Source of the DNA: Phalacrocorax aristotelis
Lineage: Eukaryota; Chordata; Aves; Suliformes; Phalacrocoracidae
Length of the DNA stretch: 64,000 nt
Direction: 5' to 3'
NCBI RefSeq assembly: GCF_949628215.1
Contig: NC_134283.1
Span: forward strand, 22,112,975-22,176,974
In this document: one piece after another, positions 62,701-64,000 of the stretch
How positions within the stretch are numbered: position 1 is the stretch's first letter
How the letters are laid out: every line of letters begins with the position of its first letter
Position numbers and translations under genes: made by a program
Notes under the pieces: generated by a model
Told to the model about the DNA's origin: nothing
The model's input: the letters and a program-made list of their open reading frames with translations, nothing else
Databases searched by the model: none

Positions 62701-63814
62701 TAATGAGGGTGCTGTGTACGTTACAGGTGCTCAGAGTTCATGTTTCTCCCAGCTGTCTTCCCAGTCTGATGATCAAAAGCTAGCCTGTGCACCAAGTGGC
62801 ATTTAATTAAGTTAAATATGAGGATAGGTGCCAACAGCAGGTGTTTTCTATTTTTACTAAAACCGGGGAGTTCTTTATTTTTATTAAAACATAGAATGGC
62901 ATAGAGTTGTGTCCTGCTTGTGGTGGCAGGTGCCATCTCTGTTACTTGTTTGTTGCCTTCTTTCTCGCATCTTTGCACGAGCCAGAACAAATGCTTATAT
63001 CAAAAAATTCAGACAAGGGAATGTAGTGATTAGGGACACAAATGTCATATGTTGTTACAGTTTCCCTCTGGTTCATAAAGCATGGTAGACTTCTGGAACC
63101 AGAAAGATTAGAATGGTGACAAACCAAAAATTAAGAGTGGTGACATGTTTTCAATACAGTGAAAATTAGAATGAATTTTTTAAAGGCCCACTTCACAAAT
63201 ATTTTTATGTCTTTTAAAATCTGGAACAACAAACATGATAGGAAGGCTCCTGTCTGCGCTGGACTTCTTGCCTGTGGAAGCACCCTGCCTTGATAGGGCC
63301 TGAGCTCCAAGCACAAATTCACCTTTCATCAGTAGGCTTGTCTGCTGAAACTCAGCAGCTGCGACAGTTCATGTTCCTGTCGTCAGCTGACACTTCCTTT
63401 TCTCCACAGGGAATGCAGTTTGTTGGTCAGGAAGCACTGTTGGAACAGAAGCAGAACGGTGTGTACAAGCGCTTTACCATGTTCATTCTTGAGGACCATG
63501 ACACAGATACGGACCTCTGGCCCTGGTGGGGCGAGCCCATTTTCCGCAATGGCCGCTACGTGGGCAAGACCACCAGTAGTGCCTACAGCTACACTCTGGA
63601 GCGCCATGTCTGCCTCGGCTTCGTGCAGCACTTTGACGAGAAGACAGGAGAAGAGCAGGTGGTGACAACTGACTTCATCAACCAGGGCGAGTATGAGATC
63701 GACATTGCTGGGCAGCGCTTCCAGGCCAAAGCCAAGCTCTACCCCTTCAGCTCCCTCTTCACACACCGTCGCCGCAAGGATGAGGTGGAACTGAGTGGCT
63801 ACCAGAGGGAGTAG
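44520..63814 (+). CDS. PDPR: PDPR (pyruvate dehydrogenase phosphatase regulatory subunit), complete CDS, 17 coding exons
   Basis: Exons 44520-44746, 47094-47227, 48188-48269, 48363-48526, 49525-49646, 50511-50628, 51979-52128, 54858-55050, 56597-56721, 58423-58578, 58681-58814, 59183-59331, 60650-60762, 61128-61222, 61885-61974, 62254-62436 and 63410-63814 join to 2640 nt, 879 residues plus TAG, the same length as human PDPR from memory. Residues about 1-40 form an Arg-rich mitochondrial presequence. A Rossmann FAD motif, [10 protein letters not shown], is at 45-54. The FAO_M-like block [14 protein letters not shown] is near 460-473. GCV_T (aminomethyltransferase-like) sequence runs from about 510 to 740, with a C-terminal barrel domain after that. 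Known role: noncatalytic subunit of the matrix phosphatase PDP1 that lowers its Mg2+ sensitivity, so it tunes reactivation of the pyruvate dehydrogenase complex. It is homologous to dimethylglycine and sarcosine dehydrogenases. No frame disruption is seen. Confidence 0.98.
44747..47093 (+). other. PDPR: PDPR intron, 2.3 kb
   Basis: It carries the probable LTR relic at about 44943-45450. No other recognisable feature is present. Confidence 0.7.
44943..45450 (+). mobile_element. Degenerate solo LTR of an avian endogenous retrovirus (probable)
   Basis: The stretch begins TGTGGTGGGTTAGCCTTGG and goes on through CAGTTACTGCCCTGGGCAAA, an AATTAATTTAAAATAATTTA-type tract and several CTCCAGTGTGGG / GGGCTGCAGTTCC units. 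From memory this order of blocks matches an LTR family common in bird genomes. It is heavily mutated, noncoding and has no paired LTR in the window. The 3' limit is uncertain. The family name would need a Repbase/Dfam search. Confidence 0.55.
47094..47227 (+). CDS. PDPR: PDPR coding exon 2 (residues 76-120, first base of 121)
   Basis: Encodes [20 protein letters not shown] through EQETGVKT and one base of Gly. GTTRFCAGI (80-88) aligns with the flavin-attachment block of DMGDH/SARDH. Donor CAG|GTACTT. Confidence 0.97.
48188..48269 (+). CDS. PDPR: PDPR coding exon 3 (residues 121-147, two bases of 148)
   Basis: Encodes [20 protein letters not shown] through ASSL and AG of a Ser codon. Donor GAG|GTACGT. 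The upstream intron (47228-48187) has no other feature. Confidence 0.97.
48363..48526 (+). CDS. PDPR: PDPR coding exon 4 (residues 148-202, first base of 203)
   Basis: Encodes [20 protein letters not shown] through LATAASRN and G of a Gly codon. The intron before it is only 93 nt. Donor ATG|GTATGA. Confidence 0.97.
48527..49524 (+). other. PDPR: PDPR intron, 1.0 kb
   Basis: No feature is seen other than splice sites and a poly-T run near 49238. Confidence 0.6.
49525..49646 (+). CDS. PDPR: PDPR coding exon 5 (residues 203-243)
   Basis: Encodes [20 protein letters not shown] through YFVNCAGQ, the typical end of a DAO-type FAD half-domain. The donor is weak (CAG|GTTGAA), but the join to the next exon, WAYELG, is exact. 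Confidence 0.96.
49647..50510 (+). other. PDPR: PDPR intron, 0.9 kb
   Basis: Contains T-rich runs near 49710-49753. Nothing else is recognised. Confidence 0.6.
50511..50628 (+). CDS. PDPR: PDPR coding exon 6 (residues 244-282, first base of 283)
   Basis: Encodes [20 protein letters not shown] through LASNLP and A of a Thr codon. Donor CAA|GTAAGG. Confidence 0.97.
50629..51978 (+). other. PDPR: PDPR intron, 1.35 kb
   Basis: No feature recognised beyond splice sites and a short AT-rich palindromic stretch near 51289-51316. Confidence 0.6.
51979..52128 (+). CDS. PDPR: PDPR coding exon 7 (residues 283-332, first base of 333)
   Basis: Encodes [20 protein letters not shown] through QEDWDHF and G of a Glu codon. 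Donor TTG|GTATGT. Confidence 0.97.
52129..54857 (+). other. PDPR: PDPR intron, 2.7 kb
   Basis: It holds a C16 run (52775-52790) and an ancient CR1/L3-like LINE fragment (about 53800-54440). Otherwise unremarkable. Confidence 0.7.
53800..54440 (+). mobile_element. Ancient CR1/L3-like LINE 3' fragment
   Basis: Phrases such as GTGAAGTGACACAAGTGCATG near 53850 (the T/C-strand of KCEVTHV-type sequence), TTAGGAATTATTAGGAAAGG near 53978 and GTGGAACTCCTTGTCAGCAT near 54352 follow the order of an L3/CR1-type LINE 3' half as I remember it. The copy is decayed, with internal losses and no open frame. Sense orientation. Ends are approximate. Confidence 0.6.
54858..55050 (+). CDS. PDPR: PDPR coding exon 8 (residues 333-396, two bases of 397)
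   Basis: Encodes [20 protein letters not shown] through ISYGGGAG and AA of a Lys codon, including [11 protein letters not shown], the C-terminal FAD-contact block of the DAO fold. Donor CAA|GTAAGT. Confidence 0.97.
55051..56596 (+). other. PDPR: PDPR intron, 1.5 kb
   Basis: No recognised exon, RNA gene or repeat. Confidence 0.6.
56597..56721 (+). CDS. PDPR: PDPR coding exon 9 (residues 397-438, first base of 439)
   Basis: Encodes [20 protein letters not shown] through HRVMEVM and C of a Pro codon. Donor TGC|GTAAGT. Confidence 0.97.
56722..58422 (+). other. PDPR: PDPR intron, 1.7 kb
   Basis: The 3' part (about 57800-58320) looks like a decayed LINE reverse-transcriptase region, listed separately. 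The rest shows nothing I recognise. Confidence 0.6.
57800..58320 (+). mobile_element. Ancient CR1/L3-like LINE, reverse-transcriptase segment
   Basis: Blocks such as TTTAGAAAAGGTACAGGAG (near 57871), AGTCAACATGACTTCATGG (near 58060) and GAACTGGTTTGAGGGAC with a following TTAATTAATGGTTCGG (near 58236-58268) follow the order of CR1/L3-type RT DNA. The copy is very degenerate. It lies downstream of, yet represents an earlier part of the element than, the 53.8-kb fragment, so they are separate insertions. Confidence 0.45.
58423..58578 (+). CDS. PDPR: PDPR coding exon 10 (residues 439-490, first base of 491)
   Basis: Encodes [20 protein letters not shown] through KYFVPPGK, with the FAO_M-like SPLYDRL block at 460-466. 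Donor AAAG|GTGAGA. Confidence 0.97.
58681..58814 (+). CDS. PDPR: PDPR coding exon 11 (residues 491-535)
   Basis: Encodes [20 protein letters not shown] through [19 protein letters not shown] (523-534) is the start of the GCV_T fold. The upstream intron is only 102 nt. Donor AGC|GTAAGT. Confidence 0.97.
59183..59331 (+). CDS. PDPR: PDPR coding exon 12 (residues 536-584, two bases of 585)
   Basis: Encodes [20 protein letters not shown] through IARLSKR and AG of a Ser codon. The upstream intron (58815-59182) shows nothing else. Donor CAG|GTAGGT. Confidence 0.97.
59332..60649 (+). other. PDPR: PDPR intron, 1.3 kb
   Basis: No recognised feature other than splice sites. Confidence 0.6.
60650..60762 (+). 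CDS. PDPR: PDPR coding exon 13 (residues 585-622, first base of 623)
   Basis: Encodes [20 protein letters not shown] through DVTWKYT and G of an Ala codon. Donor ACGG|GTAAGA. Confidence 0.97.
61128..61222 (+). CDS. PDPR: PDPR coding exon 14 (residues 623-654)
   Basis: Encodes [20 protein letters not shown] through FPSLFCK, with the GCV_T motif NLIGPRA. Donor AAG|GTGAGT. The upstream intron (60763-61127) shows nothing else. Confidence 0.97.
61223..61884 (+). other. PDPR: PDPR intron, 0.7 kb
   Basis: No recognised feature other than splice sites. Confidence 0.6.
61885..61974 (+). CDS. PDPR: PDPR coding exon 15 (residues 655-684)
   Basis: Encodes [20 protein letters not shown] through [19 protein letters not shown] is a typical GCV_T strand-turn block. 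Phase 0-0; donor GAG|GTAAGA. Confidence 0.97.
62254..62436 (+). CDS. PDPR: PDPR coding exon 16 (residues 685-745)
   Basis: Encodes [20 protein letters not shown] through FQVKLEK, with the GCV_T signature [18 protein letters not shown] and the TP-x-E-x-G turn. Donor AAG|GTACAG. Confidence 0.97.
62437..63409 (+). other. PDPR: PDPR last intron, 1.0 kb
   Basis: No recognised feature. The acceptor is TTTTCTCCACAG at 63398-63409. Confidence 0.6.
63410..63814 (+). CDS. PDPR: PDPR last coding exon (residues 746-879 and stop)
   Basis: Encodes [20 protein letters not shown], the C-terminal barrel domain with [19 protein letters not shown], and the tail ending SGYQRE before TAG at 63812-63814. This exon is GC-richer than its neighbours. 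Confidence 0.98.
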   Translation, partial: GMQFVGQEALLEQKQNGVYKRFTMFILEDHDTDTDLWPWWGEPIFRNGRYVGKTTSSAYSYTLERHVCLGFVQHFDEKTGEEQVVTTDFINQGEYEIDIAGQRFQAKAKLYPFSSLFTHRRRKDEVELSGYQRE

Positions 63815-64000
63815 TGCTGACTAGACCTGACCGCTCCTTTTCCCAAGCTGGAGTCCGTTCCCACCATCTTCCAGTCCTTTCTCCTCACCCCATATATTTC
63901 TTTTCCTTTCTTGTCTTGCAACTTTTAAACTTTTTCCAGTGTGTCACATTTTGTATATTTTACAACTTTAATTTTCAAGCTTTCTCAACCCTGTCTGTCT
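63815..64000 (+). other. PDPR: PDPR 3'UTR, start (runs off the right edge)
   Basis: Pyrimidine-rich noncoding sequence follows the stop. No AATAAA or ATTAAA is present before the window ends, so the poly(A) site lies further right. Confidence 0.8.

Noticed and set aside
62887..62910. CATAGAATGGCATAGAG resembling a CR1 3' end
   Set aside because: The flanking sequence does not continue as CR1, so a chance match is more likely.
63383..63766. A 127-codon minus-strand frame over the last PDPR exon
   Set aside because: It lies antisense to a clearly conserved coding exon; the length is a side effect of codon composition.
1..64000. CRISPR arrays, operons, phage or bacterial defence systems, tRNA or rRNA genes
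   Set aside because: Nothing of the kind is visible; gene structure and repeats are those of a bird chromosome.

Overview
The window is vertebrate nuclear DNA, almost certainly from a bird. It holds long introns with GT-AG junctions, a CpG-island promoter, an antisense CR1 retrotransposon carrying the typical avian CR1 3' end, and what looks like a decayed avian retroviral LTR. There is no operon, phage, CRISPR array or other prokaryotic feature.

Two ordinary protein-coding genes lie head to tail on the plus strand. From the left edge to 38114 is the 3' part of GLG1 (Golgi glycoprotein 1, also called MG-160, CFR or ESL-1). I could place 23 coding exons encoding 993 residues of Cys-rich repeats, one C-terminal membrane span and a 13-residue cytosolic tail. 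The N-terminus (signal peptide and first exons) lies left of the window. From about 43.4 kb to the right edge is PDPR (regulatory subunit of mitochondrial pyruvate dehydrogenase phosphatase). All 17 coding exons join in frame to a complete 879-codon reading frame plus stop. The 3'UTR runs off the window.

Region by region: 1-1261 is the tail of a GLG1 intron. 1262-38114 is GLG1 exons and introns, with a CR1 LINE (about 30264-32105, minus strand) in one intron, and a 72-bp tandem duplication and an AT/GT palindromic stretch in another. 38115-43345 is best read as a very long GLG1 3'UTR with proximal and distal poly(A) signals and a 26-bp tandem repeat. 43370-43960 is the GC-rich PDPR promoter. 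44447-63814 is PDPR, whose introns carry a probable solo LTR (about 44943-45450) and two ancient CR1/L3-like LINE fragments (about 53.80-54.44 kb and 57.80-58.32 kb).

The two genes have unrelated jobs (Golgi/secretory pathway versus mitochondrial matrix). Their closeness is positional: the last GLG1 poly(A) signal lies within about 60 bp of the PDPR GC boxes. I found no undescribed biological system. The points most worth a second look are the tight gene junction, the repeat array built of splice-acceptor-like units, a U12-like donor in GLG1, and the old transposon remnants.
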